DNA of 50,721 nucleotides from an uncultured Parasutterella sp. (GCA_900766055.1 CAAFTZ010000006.1:1-50721), one strand, 5' to 3'; positions 34,928-43,668 are shown, counted from the stretch's first letter. Notes: generated by a model from the sequence alone, not told the origin. Made by a program: numbers and translations.

Positions 34928-35605
34928 TCAATTGATCAAAGGAGTTAATGCTGTTTCGGCAACCTTAGCTGCCATCTTCAAATAGTTAGGAGACGTGCCT
35001 CGGGTAAATTTCTTTTCATCCGCGTCGCACAGACAGATCATTCCGAATACGGTGCCTGTACGGCTGCGCAGCGGAAGAATAAGGACGCCTCGTGTTTCTA
35101 CGGGGTCAATTTTGAGCCAATGGGCTACTTCATCGCCGTAATTCTCACCCAAATAGAAATTTTCAATGGAGCCGAGGGCGGCTTCCACATCCGGACCTAA
35201 GCGTTCAGCAAAAGGAAAGAAGGAGAAGTTGGGTTTAACAGGCCAAAGACGAAGCAGTCCATGAGCGGCCCTAAATTCAGAAATAAAGAAACTTAAGACG
35301 AGGTTGGGGAGTTCAACCTGTGAGTGACAAGCGAGCAAATCGGTCGCAAAGCGAATAATGTTTTCGCTTTTTTCATCTGAGTCCAGAAGCGACTCTCGAA
35401 GTTTTTGCTCCTCCTCTCTGATTTGGCAGGCGGAAAGCGCAGCCTTCAGCGCTTCGTTTTGGCATTCGGCAGGACTGCGGGATCCATCGGGAGCCTGCCC
35501 AGGCACGCGGAGGTGCTGGAAAAGATCCGGATGCCGCAGAAAGAAATCAGGATTGGCTCTTAGGTAGTCGATGACAAAATCGACTACGGTTGGATTTTCG
35601 CTCAT
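34928..35605 (-). CDS. DUF484-family protein (GAF-like)
   Basis: This 225-aa protein matches the DUF484 family by its N-terminus (VVDFVIDYLRANPDFFLRHPDLFQHLRVP). A short coiled coil (about 60-90) and a GAF-like C-terminal domain (about 95-225) follow; the segment LILPLRSRTGTVFGMICLCDAD is typical of a GAF core. Biochemical function is unknown. It overlaps dapF by ATGA. In enterics the homologue lies between dapF and xerC; no xerC is found here. Confidence 0.9.
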   Translation of the reverse strand: MSENPTVVDFVIDYLRANPDFFLRHPDLFQHLRVPGQAPDGSRSPAECQNEALKAALSACQIREEEQKLRESLLDSDEKSENIIRFATDLLACHSQVELPNLVLSFFISEFRAAHGLLRLWPVKPNFSFFPFAERLGPDVEAALGSIENFYLGENYGDEVAHWLKIDPVETRGVLILPLRSRTGTVFGMICLCDADEKKFTRGTSPNYLKMAAKVAETALTPLIN

Positions 35606-36456
35606 GGGATTTCAATCTCACTATCAAAAACGGTTACGGCCGGACCGAAGAGTTCGACGTCTTCGCCTTCTCCCTCCCAGGCCAAACGAAGGTCGCCGCC
35701 CCTATTATGGGTAAGGATCGGGGAACTCAGAACGCCGAGCTCGATCGAGGTGGCTGCCGCTGCACAATTGCCTGTGCCGCAGGCCAGCGTTTCTCCGGCG
35801 CCGCGCTCCCAAACTCGAACATTGGCTTCGTGTTCGGTAATCGGCTGAATAAAACCGACGTTTACTCGACGAGGAAATGCGGGATGGTTTTCGATGAAGG
35901 GGCCTAATTCTCCGACCGGGGCGGACTCGATATCATCTGTGATAATCGTGACGTGCGGATTGCCCATGGAACAGATAGAAAACCAAACCAGTTCACCTTT
36001 ATAACGAACCGCCCACTGCTTAAAGCCGCGAATCTCGCGAGAAGGGAGCCCTTGAGGATTGAAAGGCAGAGAGGAGGGCTCAAAGGAAGGAATGCCCATG
36101 GAAACACGCACCATTCCGTCCCCCTTGAGTTCAAGCTCTATGACACCCTTCATGGTCTTGGCACGGATGCGCTTTTTATCAATCAGCCCGTTGTTATAGA
36201 CAAATTTCACGAAACAGCGGGCACCGTTTCCGCATTGTTCAACTTCTCCTCCGTCGGCGTTAAAAATACGATATTTAAAGTCGGCTTCGCCGGAGTCAGC
36301 CGGCTCCACGACCAAAATTTGATCGGCGCCGACTCCGAAATGCCGATCGGCCAGGAAGCGCAGCTGCTGAGAAGTTAACGAGAAAGGTTCTTTAGTGCAG
36401 TCCAGGACAACGAAATCGTTGCCGGCCCCATGCATTTTGGTGAATTTGATCTTCAC
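35602..36456 (-). CDS. dapF: Diaminopimelate epimerase
   Basis: DapF (284 aa) converts LL- to meso-diaminopimelate for lysine and peptidoglycan synthesis. The two catalytic cysteines lie in QCGNGARC (Cys75) and LACGTGNC (near residue 225). The start is MKIKFTKMHGAGNDF; the start codon at 36456 is GTG, and the N-terminus matches the family closely. The 223-base gap upstream (36457-36679) contains no recognisable gene, only short palindromes, so dapF may have its own promoter there. Confidence 0.96.
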   Translation of the reverse strand: MKIKFTKMHGAGNDFVVLDCTKEPFSLTSQQLRFLADRHFGVGADQILVVEPADSGEADFKYRIFNADGGEVEQCGNGARCFVKFVYNNGLIDKKRIRAKTMKGVIELELKGDGMVRVSMGIPSFEPSSLPFNPQGLPSREIRGFKQWAVRYKGELVWFSICSMGNPHVTIITDDIESAPVGELGPFIENHPAFPRRVNVGFIQPITEHEANVRVWERGAGETLACGTGNCAAAATSIELGVLSSPILTHNRGGDLRLAWEGEGEDVELFGPAVTVFDSEIEIP

Positions 36457-36679
36457 GGCTCGCCCGATAAAAATGGTTAGACCCTACATTCTGACATTCT
36501 CTTCCCGACAATTGAAGGAAAGAGGCTTATTTCTTCGGCGTTCTCAGAATCGTGTCTGTGAATTCCTCCGACAGGCGCCTGAGAATGAAATTCGCCGACC
36601 TCTCAACCGTACGCCTTTTAGAAGTCTCTATAAGTTAGCAGGCTTCATTTCGGGACAGCAGTCTGTCACTCGAAAAAAA

Positions 36680-37576
36680 TTAATAAACCGAGGGCTCTCC
36701 TTCTGGACGGGTCTTAAATCGGCGATGTGTCCAAAGGTATTGATCCGGGTGTTTCAGAATAAATTGTTCGAGTTCTTGGTTCAGGCGCAGCGTATCGGCT
36801 GTGGCGTCGTTTGTCGGAAAGTTCTCCAGCGGCTTTGATAAGTGCATGGTGTAACCTTCGGGAGTTGTTTCAGCGATACCCCAAATTACTTTGGCACCCG
36901 TTAACTTTGCCAGTTTAGATACCATCGGGAGCGTCGCGGCTTGGACACCGAAGAAGGGGACAAAGACGGAGTTGCGGGCGCCGTGATCCATGTCGGGCAG
37001 ATAATAAAAAGGCAGGGAAGCGCGGAGGGCGCGGATGACTTCTTTCATCGCCGAGTTGGATTTGGGGATAAGTACAGGATCGGAGAAACGCTTTCTTGCT
37101 TCAAAAGCCCATTTGTCCCAAACCGGATTAGACTGAGTTTGATAAAGAGAGGCCCCGCGCACAATGGTGTTCATAGCGACGCCGCCGGCATCTAATCCGA
37201 CAAAATGCGGAGCGACGATGATGACTTTATCGGTCTTGCACAGAGCTTCAAACTGCTCTTTTCCCTCGAACTTAACCATGTCCAAGACCTGATCTTTGGA
37301 GCCCTTTGCCAGAACGCTGTGATCCAGGGCGGCGCGGATAAGGTTCCGGAACACGCCTTTTGCCGTTTCAACGCGTTTTTGTTCAGACCATTCCGGAAAA
37401 CAAAGGCGGAGATTGGTAAGCGCGATTTTTCTTCGTCTGGCAAGCACGAACCAGGTGACGGAGGCAAGAAAATCAGCTAAGCGCGTGCGGCTCGTCTGCT
37501 TCCAGTCGGACATGCTGTTCACAAGCGCGACGCAGGTTTTGGAAATGAGTAAATTCAGTGCGGATTTCTTAGCCAT
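36680..37576 (-). CDS. LpxL/HtrB-family lipid A acyltransferase
   Basis: This 298-aa enzyme belongs to the late lipid A acyltransferases. The H-x4-D catalytic motif is H124-FVGL-D129 in VAPHFVGLDAGG. An N-terminal hydrophobic segment is weak, so it is probably a monotopic membrane protein. Its location next to metK and dapF matches betaproteobacterial lpxL-type genes, where often two copies stand in tandem; only one is present here. Whether it adds laurate, myristate or another chain cannot be told. Confidence 0.88.
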   Translation of the reverse strand: MAKKSALNLLISKTCVALVNSMSDWKQTSRTRLADFLASVTWFVLARRRKIALTNLRLCFPEWSEQKRVETAKGVFRNLIRAALDHSVLAKGSKDQVLDMVKFEGKEQFEALCKTDKVIIVAPHFVGLDAGGVAMNTIVRGASLYQTQSNPVWDKWAFEARKRFSDPVLIPKSNSAMKEVIRALRASLPFYYLPDMDHGARNSVFVPFFGVQAATLPMVSKLAKLTGAKVIWGIAETTPEGYTMHLSKPLENFPTNDATADTLRLNQELEQFILKHPDQYLWTHRRFKTRPEGEPSVY

Positions 37577-37633
37577 GGATCAAAATTAAGCTTCTGTAAA
37601 CAAAAGGTTGCTAAATTTTCAAGTGAAGGACGC

Positions 37634-37669
37634 CCTCTGCTTGATAATCGCAAGTCAGAGGATTATAGT
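37634..37669 (+). promoter_or_regulatory. Predicted metK promoter with overlapping inverted repeat
   Basis: A -35 box TTGATA (37641-37646) and a -10 box TATAGT (37664-37669) are 17 bases apart. A near-perfect inverted repeat of ten pairs (37634-37643 with 37651-37661, one bulged T) covers the -35 region and could be an operator. The transcript should start near 37676. Confidence 0.5.
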
Positions 37670-37675
37670 TCTACG

Positions 37676-37798
37676 TTCGCCGAGTTAAAGGACAACTTGC
37701 GGGGCGATTAACAAATTCCGCTAAAGCGTCCGGAAGAAAGCTTCCGCGACGCTGCCTCCTATTGATGATTTTTAGAAAAATTTTCGGAGTCAGCTCTT
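37676..37798 (+). other. Structured 5' leader of metK
   Basis: The predicted untranslated leader is about 123 bases. It holds a strong hairpin (37726-37736 with 37741-37752, eleven pairs and one bulged C, AAAG loop) and a CTCC at 37756-37759 that could pair with the ribosome-binding GGAG at 37786-37789. I cannot match it to SAM-I, SAM-II, SAM-VI or SAH riboswitches by eye. Regulation by the leader is a hypothesis. Confidence 0.4.
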
Positions 37799-38989
37799 AT
37801 GAACAAGTCTGCAAAAGAATACCTTTTTACTTCGGAGTCCGTATCCGAAGGCCATCCCGATAAAGTCGCCGACCAAATTTCGGACGCCATTCTCGACGCT
37901 ATCCTCGAACAGGATCCGACTGCTCGAGTTGCCGCTGAAACTCTGTGCACGACTGGAACCGTCATGCTTGCCGGCGAAATTTCGACCACCGCAAATGTGG
38001 ATTACACCAAGATCGTTCGCGACACCTTGAAGCGCATTGGTTACGACGACAGCAGTTACGGTATTGACCATAAAGGCTGCGCAGTCCTGGTTGCTTATGA
38101 CAAACAGTCTCCCGATATCGCTCAGGGCGTCGATAAAGCTCAGGACGATCCGCTCGAAAAAGGCGCCGGTGACCAGGGCCTGATGTTTGGTTACGCCTGT
38201 GACGAAACAGACGCGCTGATGCCTGCTCCTATTTATTACGCTCACCGTCTGGTTGAACAGCAGTCTTTGATGAGACGAACCGGCGAGATGCCCTACCTTC
38301 GTCCGGACGCTAAGAGCCAGGTGACGATGCGTTACGTGGACGGCCGCCCCGTTTCTGTCGAGACAGTTGTTCTTTCTACTCAGCACGCTCCTGAAATGAG
38401 CGAAGGCGATAAGATGAAGCCCGAATTCGTTCAGGCTGTGATCGATAAGATCGTTCGTCCGGTATTCCCGCCCGAAATGCTCAAGGACACAAAGTTCCTG
38501 ATTAATCCGACCGGCCGCTTCGTTGTCGGCGGACCTCAGGGGGACTGCGGTCTGACCGGCCGTAAGATCATTGTGGATACCTACGGCGGTGCCTGTCCCC
38601 ACGGCGGCGGTGCTTTCTCCGGCAAGGATCCCACAAAGGTAGACCGTTCTGCCGCTTATGCCTGCCGCTATGTGGCTAAGAACATCGTTGCTGCCGGCTT
38701 GGCAAAACAGTGCCAGATCCAGGTTGCCTACGCCATCGGTGTTGCCAACCCCGTGAACATTACGGTTTACACGGAAGGAACCGGCGTTATTCCGGACGAA
38801 AAGATTGCCGAACTGGTCAGAGAGCATTTCGATCTCAGACCTGCCGGCATTATCAAGATGCTGGATCTGCAGCGCCCGATCTACTCCAAAACGGCTGCTT
38901 ACGGTCACTTCGGAAGAGAGGAACCGGAGTTCACCTGGGAACGTACGGATAAAGCTCAAGCGCTTCGCAAGGCGGCCGGTTTAGCCTAA
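37799..38989 (+). CDS. metK: S-adenosylmethionine synthetase
   Basis: MetK (396 aa) makes S-adenosylmethionine from methionine and ATP. The family motifs are clear: the N-terminal FTSESVSEGHPDK with the ATP-binding His, GDQGLMFGYA (methionine loop), and the P-loop GGGAFSGKDPTKVDRS. It is full length and starts at ATG 37799 with GGAG ten bases upstream. It is a single-gene transcript between its own promoter and a strong terminator. SAM made here feeds the many methyltransferases in this window. Confidence 0.97.
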   Translation: MNKSAKEYLFTSESVSEGHPDKVADQISDAILDAILEQDPTARVAAETLCTTGTVMLAGEISTTANVDYTKIVRDTLKRIGYDDSSYGIDHKGCAVLVAYDKQSPDIAQGVDKAQDDPLEKGAGDQGLMFGYACDETDALMPAPIYYAHRLVEQQSLMRRTGEMPYLRPDAKSQVTMRYVDGRPVSVETVVLSTQHAPEMSEGDKMKPEFVQAVIDKIVRPVFPPEMLKDTKFLINPTGRFVVGGPQGDCGLTGRKIIVDTYGGACPHGGGAFSGKDPTKVDRSAAYACRYVAKNIVAAGLAKQCQIQVAYAIGVANPVNITVYTEGTGVIPDEKIAELVREHFDLRPAGIIKMLDLQRPIYSKTAAYGHFGREEPEFTWERTDKAQALRKAAGLA

Positions 38990-39006
38990 TTCCCCCCTCA
39001 AATCAG

Positions 39007-39039
39007 TCCCCGGAGTCACGCTCTCGGGGATATTTTTTT
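39007..39039 (+). terminator. Intrinsic terminator of metK
   Basis: A nine-pair stem with one bulge (39007-39015 with 39021-39030) is followed directly by TATTTTTTTA, a classical Rho-independent terminator. Confidence 0.9.
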
Positions 39040-39079
39040 ATAAGATAAACAGTTTGACTTCTAGCTGAAAGGAATCAAG

Positions 39080-40375
39080 ATGACAGTACGTGTTTTAACC
39101 GGTGTGACGCCCAGCGGCACACTTCATCTGGGGAACTATGTCGGCGCCATTCGTCCGGCAATCCAGAAAAGCCGGGCTGAAGGTACGGAAAGTTTTTACT
39201 TCTTGTCTGACTATCATGCTTTGATTAAGACGAGCGATCCGGATCGCGTTGAGAAGAGCCGTATTCAGATTGCCGCAACTTGGCTCGCCTGCGGACTGGA
39301 TCCCAAACGCGTGCATTTTTATCGTCAAAGCGATCTTCCTGAGACGCTGGAACTCAACTGGATTTTGAATTGCGTGACATCTAAAGGGCTGATGAATCGA
39401 GCTCATGCTTATAAAGCTAAGGTCGAAGCCAACGAAGCCGCAGGCGAAGATCCGGATAACAACGTGACTATGGGCCTGTTTTGCTATCCGATCCTGATGG
39501 CAGCGGATATTTTGATTTTCAAGGCTAATTTCATTCCTGTCGGCCGCGATCAAATCCAGCACATTGAAATGTGCCGAGACATCGCGACACGATTCAATCA
39601 GATGTACGGAAACGGGGAGGAGATCTTTCCGCTGCCCGAAGCACTGGTCGACGAAGACACCGCGATCCTTCCGGGATTGGACGGTCGCAAGATGAGTAAG
39701 AGCTACGACAACGTTATTCCTCTCTTCGAAGGCGGAGAAAAGGCTCTGCGTGAAGCGATCATGAAGATCGTGACGGACTCGAAGCTGCCCGGAGAGCCTA
39801 AGGATCCGGATTCGACATCTCTTACCGCCCTTTATGATGCGTTCGCAACGCACGACGAAAGAAACGAATTCCGCAAGAAGCTGCAGGAAGGTCTTGGCTG
39901 GGGCGAAGCCAAGGAAATCGTTTTCCAAAAGATTAATTCCGAAATCGGTCCGATGCGTGAGCGCTACGAAGCCTATATGCAGGAGCCGGAAAAGGTAGAG
40001 GAGATCCTTCGCGAAGGTGTTGAAAGAATTCGTCCGATGGCTCGTGCGCTTGTGGATCAGTGCCGCAACGCCGTGGGCTTAAGAACTTTCAAACCGCTGC
40101 AGGAAAAGAAGGCTGCGGCAAAGGTAAAGAAGAGCAAAGCTTCTCTGAAACAGTACAGAGAAAAAGACGGGCTCTTCTACTTCAAGCTCGTCAACGGTCA
40201 GGGCAAGACTCTTCTGACTGCCGGAGGACTTCCCTCCGGCAAAGAAGTTGGTGCTCATCTTCAGAGCTTTAAGGCTTCCGGCCTCGGAGCGCTGAAGGAT
40301 ATTTTCTGTCAGCTTGATGCTGAAGCCACAGAGACCGAAGTTCAATCAGCTCTCGACGAACTGACTCAGGAATAG
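39080..40375 (+). CDS. trpS: Tryptophanyl-tRNA synthetase with C-terminal extension
   Basis: TrpS charges tRNA(Trp). The class I motifs are the HIGH-like SGTLHLGNY (about 11-19) and K204-M-S-K-S208. The first 340 residues or so match the usual enzyme of about 335 aa. The remaining 85 residues form an extra part: a Lys/Ala-rich linker and a small domain (FYFKLVNGQGKTLLTAGG and following) that looks like the YegP/DUF1508 beta-rich fold. Longer TrpS proteins occur in betaproteobacteria. The role of the extra domain is unknown. AAAGGA precedes the ATG. Confidence 0.95.
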   Translation: MTVRVLTGVTPSGTLHLGNYVGAIRPAIQKSRAEGTESFYFLSDYHALIKTSDPDRVEKSRIQIAATWLACGLDPKRVHFYRQSDLPETLELNWILNCVTSKGLMNRAHAYKAKVEANEAAGEDPDNNVTMGLFCYPILMAADILIFKANFIPVGRDQIQHIEMCRDIATRFNQMYGNGEEIFPLPEALVDEDTAILPGLDGRKMSKSYDNVIPLFEGGEKALREAIMKIVTDSKLPGEPKDPDSTSLTALYDAFATHDERNEFRKKLQEGLGWGEAKEIVFQKINSEIGPMRERYEAYMQEPEKVEEILREGVERIRPMARALVDQCRNAVGLRTFKPLQEKKAAAKVKKSKASLKQYREKDGLFYFKLVNGQGKTLLTAGGLPSGKEVGAHLQSFKASGLGALKDIFCQLDAEATETEVQSALDELTQE

Positions 40376-40380
40376 TTGTG

Positions 40381-40932
40381 TTAGAGGCGGCGGAAGCCCG
40401 AATCCGAGATGACAGCATTGAGCTTGGCGTCGAAGGGCTCTCCCGCAAAATCTAAATCACAAAATTCGGAGAAGCAGATACCTGCGGTAAACGGCTTTTC
40501 CGCACAGGCCGAGAGATAGCGGTCGTAGTAACCGGCTCCGTAGCCAAGTCGGTAACCTTCTTTGTTTAAGGCAACGCAAGGGACGAGGAGAAGCGGGGGT
40601 TCGGAAAAAAGTTCCGAGGTCGGTTCCGGGATGTCGAAGCGGCCGATCTTTAGAGGCTTCTCAGGATCCCAGTAAGCAAAACGCATGGTTTTTCCTTCTG
40701 TTACGGGAAGGAAAACTCGGCGGTTCGTGTCAGCGCGGAGCCATTTTTCCAGTACTTCAGAGATATTCGGTTCGGAGCCGATAGGAAGAAAGGCGCCGAT
40801 TGTCTTTACCTCTGCAGACTCCAAGAAACGACTAACGAATCCGCACAAGGCACGGTTAAGCTCCGCGTATTTTGCAGAACTTAAGGCATTCCTCTCTTTT
40901 AACACTCGGGCGCGTTCACTTTTTTTAGTCAT
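40381..40932 (-). CDS. 5-formyltetrahydrofolate cyclo-ligase
   Basis: This 183-aa protein (from the ATG at 40932) converts 5-formyl-THF to 5,10-methenyl-THF with ATP. The diagnostic motif YRLGYGAGYYDRYL is near residue 140, and the N-terminal basic helix with R-x3-L-K-x-R is present. It is convergent with trpS, with only five bases between stops, and divergent from cca across 36 bases. The enteric name is ygfA/fau. Confidence 0.93.
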   Translation of the reverse strand: MTKKSERARVLKERNALSSAKYAELNRALCGFVSRFLESAEVKTIGAFLPIGSEPNISEVLEKWLRADTNRRVFLPVTEGKTMRFAYWDPEKPLKIGRFDIPEPTSELFSEPPLLLVPCVALNKEGYRLGYGAGYYDRYLSACAEKPFTAGICFSEFCDLDFAGEPFDAKLNAVISDSGFRRL

Positions 40933-40968
40933 ACTATGATCGATCCTGCAGTACCTAGGAACTAAGAT

Positions 40969-42081
40969 ATGTCTCTTAAAAAATACATTGTAGGCGGTTG
41001 GGTACGAGACAGGCTGCTCACCGAGCTCGGGCACCCCATGCAGAGCAACGACAAAGACTGGGTTGTCACAGGGGCCACACCGGAAGAGATGCTCCGATTA
41101 AAGTTTGTTCCTGTGGGCAATGACTTTCCGGTGTTTCTGCATCCGCAGACACATGAAGAATACGCCCTTGCGAGGACGGAACGAAAAAGCGGACACGGCT
41201 ATAAGGGCTTTACCTTTTTTGCCGATCCTTCCGTTACGCTGGAGCAGGATCTGGTGAGACGCGATCTCACCGTCAATGCGATGGCGATGGATGAAGACGG
41301 GCGCCTCATCGATCCTTACGGCGGTTTTGAAGACTTAAAAAAAGGGATTCTTCGGCACGTCAGCGCTGCCTTTGAAGAAGATCCGCTGCGGGTTTTGAGA
41401 GTGAGCCGTTTTCGGGCCAAGCTGCCGTGGTTCCGCATCGCTGAAGAAACCAAGACGATGCTGAGGCGCATGGTCGATAGCGGCGAAGTGGATGCTCTAG
41501 TGCCTGAGCGGGTTACAGCCGAGATACGCAAGGCGCTTAAGGAGGCCCGGCCCTCGATCTTCTTTGACGAACTTGATGCGAATGGTTTTACATCTCGCGT
41601 CTACCCTGAGTGGAAGCAGACGGACTTTTCCCGCAGCCTGCTTGATCGTCTGGCGTCCGGCTTTACAGAAGAAGAAAAATTCGCAGCCTCAGTCGCATCG
41701 GTGGATACGGATAAACTTTCCGCCTTACTGGAAGCGCTCAGAATGCCTAAAAAACTGACGGAGTTCGCTTCACTCTTTTCAGAAAGTCTTCGAGATGGTT
41801 TTGAGAAGGCCGCCGACGGCAGAGAAGTACTTTCCGTTCTTCGGCGTAAAGATGCACTGCGGCGTCCGGACCGGTTCGCTCAGCTTTTGCGCCTGCTGAA
41901 AGCCGCACATCGTATTGATTCTGATGAGAAGTGGCTGCTTTCTGCCGAAGCGGTTCGATCGATAGACTTCAAGTCAATCTCGGCCGGAGCGTCAGATAAA
42001 TCCCGCATTCCGGAGCTCATAGAAGAGGCATCGGTCCGAGCGATTGATGAGGCATTAGATAAACTTGCCGATCAGCATTAA
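40969..42081 (+). CDS. cca: CCA-adding tRNA nucleotidyltransferase, without HD domain
   Basis: This 370-aa class II enzyme adds or repairs the CCA end of tRNAs. Motifs are G9-GWVRD14, the catalytic Asp pair D28-K-D30, RRDLTVNAMA, and EDPLRVLRVSRF. The first 230 residues align closely with the enteric enzyme. The C-terminal HD phosphohydrolase domain of that enzyme (with HDLGKG) is absent and is replaced by a helical tail of about 140 residues. The 3' end overlaps the convergent DUF2905 gene by 27 bases. Confidence 0.95.
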   Translation: MSLKKYIVGGWVRDRLLTELGHPMQSNDKDWVVTGATPEEMLRLKFVPVGNDFPVFLHPQTHEEYALARTERKSGHGYKGFTFFADPSVTLEQDLVRRDLTVNAMAMDEDGRLIDPYGGFEDLKKGILRHVSAAFEEDPLRVLRVSRFRAKLPWFRIAEETKTMLRRMVDSGEVDALVPERVTAEIRKALKEARPSIFFDELDANGFTSRVYPEWKQTDFSRSLLDRLASGFTEEEKFAASVASVDTDKLSALLEALRMPKKLTEFASLFSESLRDGFEKAADGREVLSVLRRKDALRRPDRFAQLLRLLKAAHRIDSDEKWLLSAEAVRSIDFKSISAGASDKSRIPELIEEASVRAIDEALDKLADQH

Positions 42082-42246
42082 TACCACGGCAATGAGAATG
42101 GTACTGGCTAACGGAATTTGAATCGGATGGCCGAAAACCTTGAAGTTGAGATCTCCGGGCAGCCGACCGATTCCAAGCTTTTGGAGCCATGGAATTGCAG
42201 AAGTAAGGACACAGAGTCCGATGAAAATAGTCAATATCCAACGCAT
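42055..42246 (-). CDS. DUF2905-family small membrane protein
   Basis: The product (63 aa from the ATG at 42246) has two membrane helices (about 2-19 and 43-62) joined by the loop LGIGRLPGDLNFKVFG, which is the family signature. Function is unknown. It overlaps the 3' end of cca on the opposite strand and is divergent from folB across 43 bases. The upstream ATG of the longer frame (42288) would run into folB's ribosome-binding region, so I prefer the shorter form. Confidence 0.85.
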   Translation of the reverse strand: MRWILTIFIGLCVLTSAIPWLQKLGIGRLPGDLNFKVFGHPIQIPLASTILIAVVLMLIGKFI

Positions 42247-42289
42247 GGGAAGATTTTGACACATTAATAGGAAATAGAGGAAGTTCAAA

Positions 42290-42694
42290 GTGGATTTAGA
42301 TCAGATGCTTATTTCAGGAAAATATTGGAAGATCAAACTGAACCGCTATGAAACGAAGGCTCGGATCGGTGCGTATCAGCACGAGAGGCTTCATCCTCAA
42401 AGATTAAGATTGAACGTCTCCGTATACGCGGAGAAGGGTACCGCGCCGGTCAATGAGCTCTCGGAAGTGTTTAACTACGACAGAATCATTGAAGCGATCG
42501 AAGCAGTCGTTCAGGAAGGTCACATTGATCTGCAGGAAGCCCTGTTAGAGAGAACGGCCAAGCGGCTGCTGAACTATCCCGAAGTGGCCGCAGTTCAGAT
42601 CGGCAGCGAAAAACCCGATGCATATTCAAAAGCCGAATCTATCGGCGTTGAGGCATTTTTTAGTAAAGATAAGGAAAGGACAAAGAATCAATAA
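42290..42694 (+). CDS. folB: Dihydroneopterin aldolase-like protein
   Basis: This 134-aa protein belongs to the FolB family of folate synthesis, which cleaves 7,8-dihydroneopterin. Family features are the strand IKLNRYETKARIGAYQHERLHPQRL, the motif NYDRIIEAI, and QEALLERTAKRLL with the conserved Glu. The start is most likely the GTG at 42290, which has GAGGAAG upstream; the ATG at 42305 has no ribosome-binding site. The stop shares one base with the ttcA start (TAATG). Confidence 0.85.
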   Translation: MDLDQMLISGKYWKIKLNRYETKARIGAYQHERLHPQRLRLNVSVYAEKGTAPVNELSEVFNYDRIIEAIEAVVQEGHIDLQEALLERTAKRLLNYPEVAAVQIGSEKPDAYSKAESIGVEAFFSKDKERTKNQ

Positions 42695-43599
42695 TGGAAC
42701 CCGTCAAAATCGAAGAGCTTAAAGATCAAACGGAACAACATATTTCGACTGCGGAGGAGACTGCATCAGAGGCATCATCCGAAGAGAAGAAAGAGCATTT
42801 GTCGTTTGAAAACAGAAAACTCGAGAAGCGCTTGGTCAGACTGTGCGCCCAGGCGATTGCGGATTTCAATCTGATCGAAGACGGAGACAAAGTGATGGTT
42901 TGTGTCTCCGGCGGAAAGGATAGTTACGCACTGCTGGATGCCTTAGTGCGCCTGCAGGGACGCGCGCCGATTCACTTCGAGCTGCTGGCATTTTGTTTGA
43001 ACCAGCATCTTCCTGACTTCCCTTTGGATCGTCTTATTGCGCATCTGGAGAAGATCGGAGTCCCCTATCACATTGAGGATCAGGACACTTTCTCCATCGT
43101 GAAGTCGAAATACTCGGACAATCGAAATCTTTGCTCGCTGTGCTCGCGTTTAAGAAGAGGCATTATTTATCGTGTAGCAAGAGAGCAGAAGTGTACGAAG
43201 ATTGCGCTCGGACACCATTTGGACGATGTGGTCAGCACGCTGATGCTGAATATGTTCTACGGCGGCCGCCTTAAGTCCATGCCTCCGAAGCTGTTGAGTG
43301 ATGCCAAAGAGCACATTGTGATTCGTCCGCTCGTGTATTTGCGCGAGAAGGATTTGGCCCGCTGGTGCCGCATCAAGGGCTACGATGTGATCCCCAAGTT
43401 ATGCGGGGCTGATGACGTCTGCCGCCGTGAAATGAAAGAAATCATTCAAAGGATGGATCGAGAGACGCCGGGAAGAGTAGAGAATATTTTCCGCAGCTTG
43501 ACCCGGGTCGCTCCGTCACATTTACTGGATCAGACACTTTTTGACTTTAAGGACCTCGAAAAAGAGCGCCTCTCTCCTGAAACATCGGAGGAAGCTTAG
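42694..43599 (+). CDS. ttcA: tRNA 2-thiocytidine(32) synthetase
   Basis: TtcA (301 aa) thiolates C32 of some tRNAs using ATP and an Fe-S cluster. The PP-loop is S72-GGKDS77. Two cluster cysteines are C147-SL-C150, and the third is in the later GADDVCRRE segment. The first 50 residues are an acidic tail of low complexity that is not part of the core. It is coupled to folB by TAATG. Confidence 0.95.
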   Translation: MEPVKIEELKDQTEQHISTAEETASEASSEEKKEHLSFENRKLEKRLVRLCAQAIADFNLIEDGDKVMVCVSGGKDSYALLDALVRLQGRAPIHFELLAFCLNQHLPDFPLDRLIAHLEKIGVPYHIEDQDTFSIVKSKYSDNRNLCSLCSRLRRGIIYRVAREQKCTKIALGHHLDDVVSTLMLNMFYGGRLKSMPPKLLSDAKEHIVIRPLVYLREKDLARWCRIKGYDVIPKLCGADDVCRREMKEIIQRMDRETPGRVENIFRSLTRVAPSHLLDQTLFDFKDLEKERLSPETSEEA

Positions 43600-43668
43600 C
43601 GCGGAGATCCGTGTTTTCGAGCGGTCCGGCAGGGCTTTGGGGCCGCTTTGGTTTGGTATGATACCGTG

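Noticed and set aside
36457..36679. Possible small gene between dapF and the acyltransferase
   Set aside because: Only very short minus-strand frames start there and the plus-strand frame is a shadow; I see no coding signal.
37676..37798. SAM-I, SAM-II or SAH riboswitch before metK
   Set aside because: I could not find the conserved cores of these classes; the leader is listed only as a structured region of unknown type.
37790..38959. 389-residue minus-strand frame opposite metK
   Set aside because: It mirrors metK exactly and has no ribosome-binding site or family motif.
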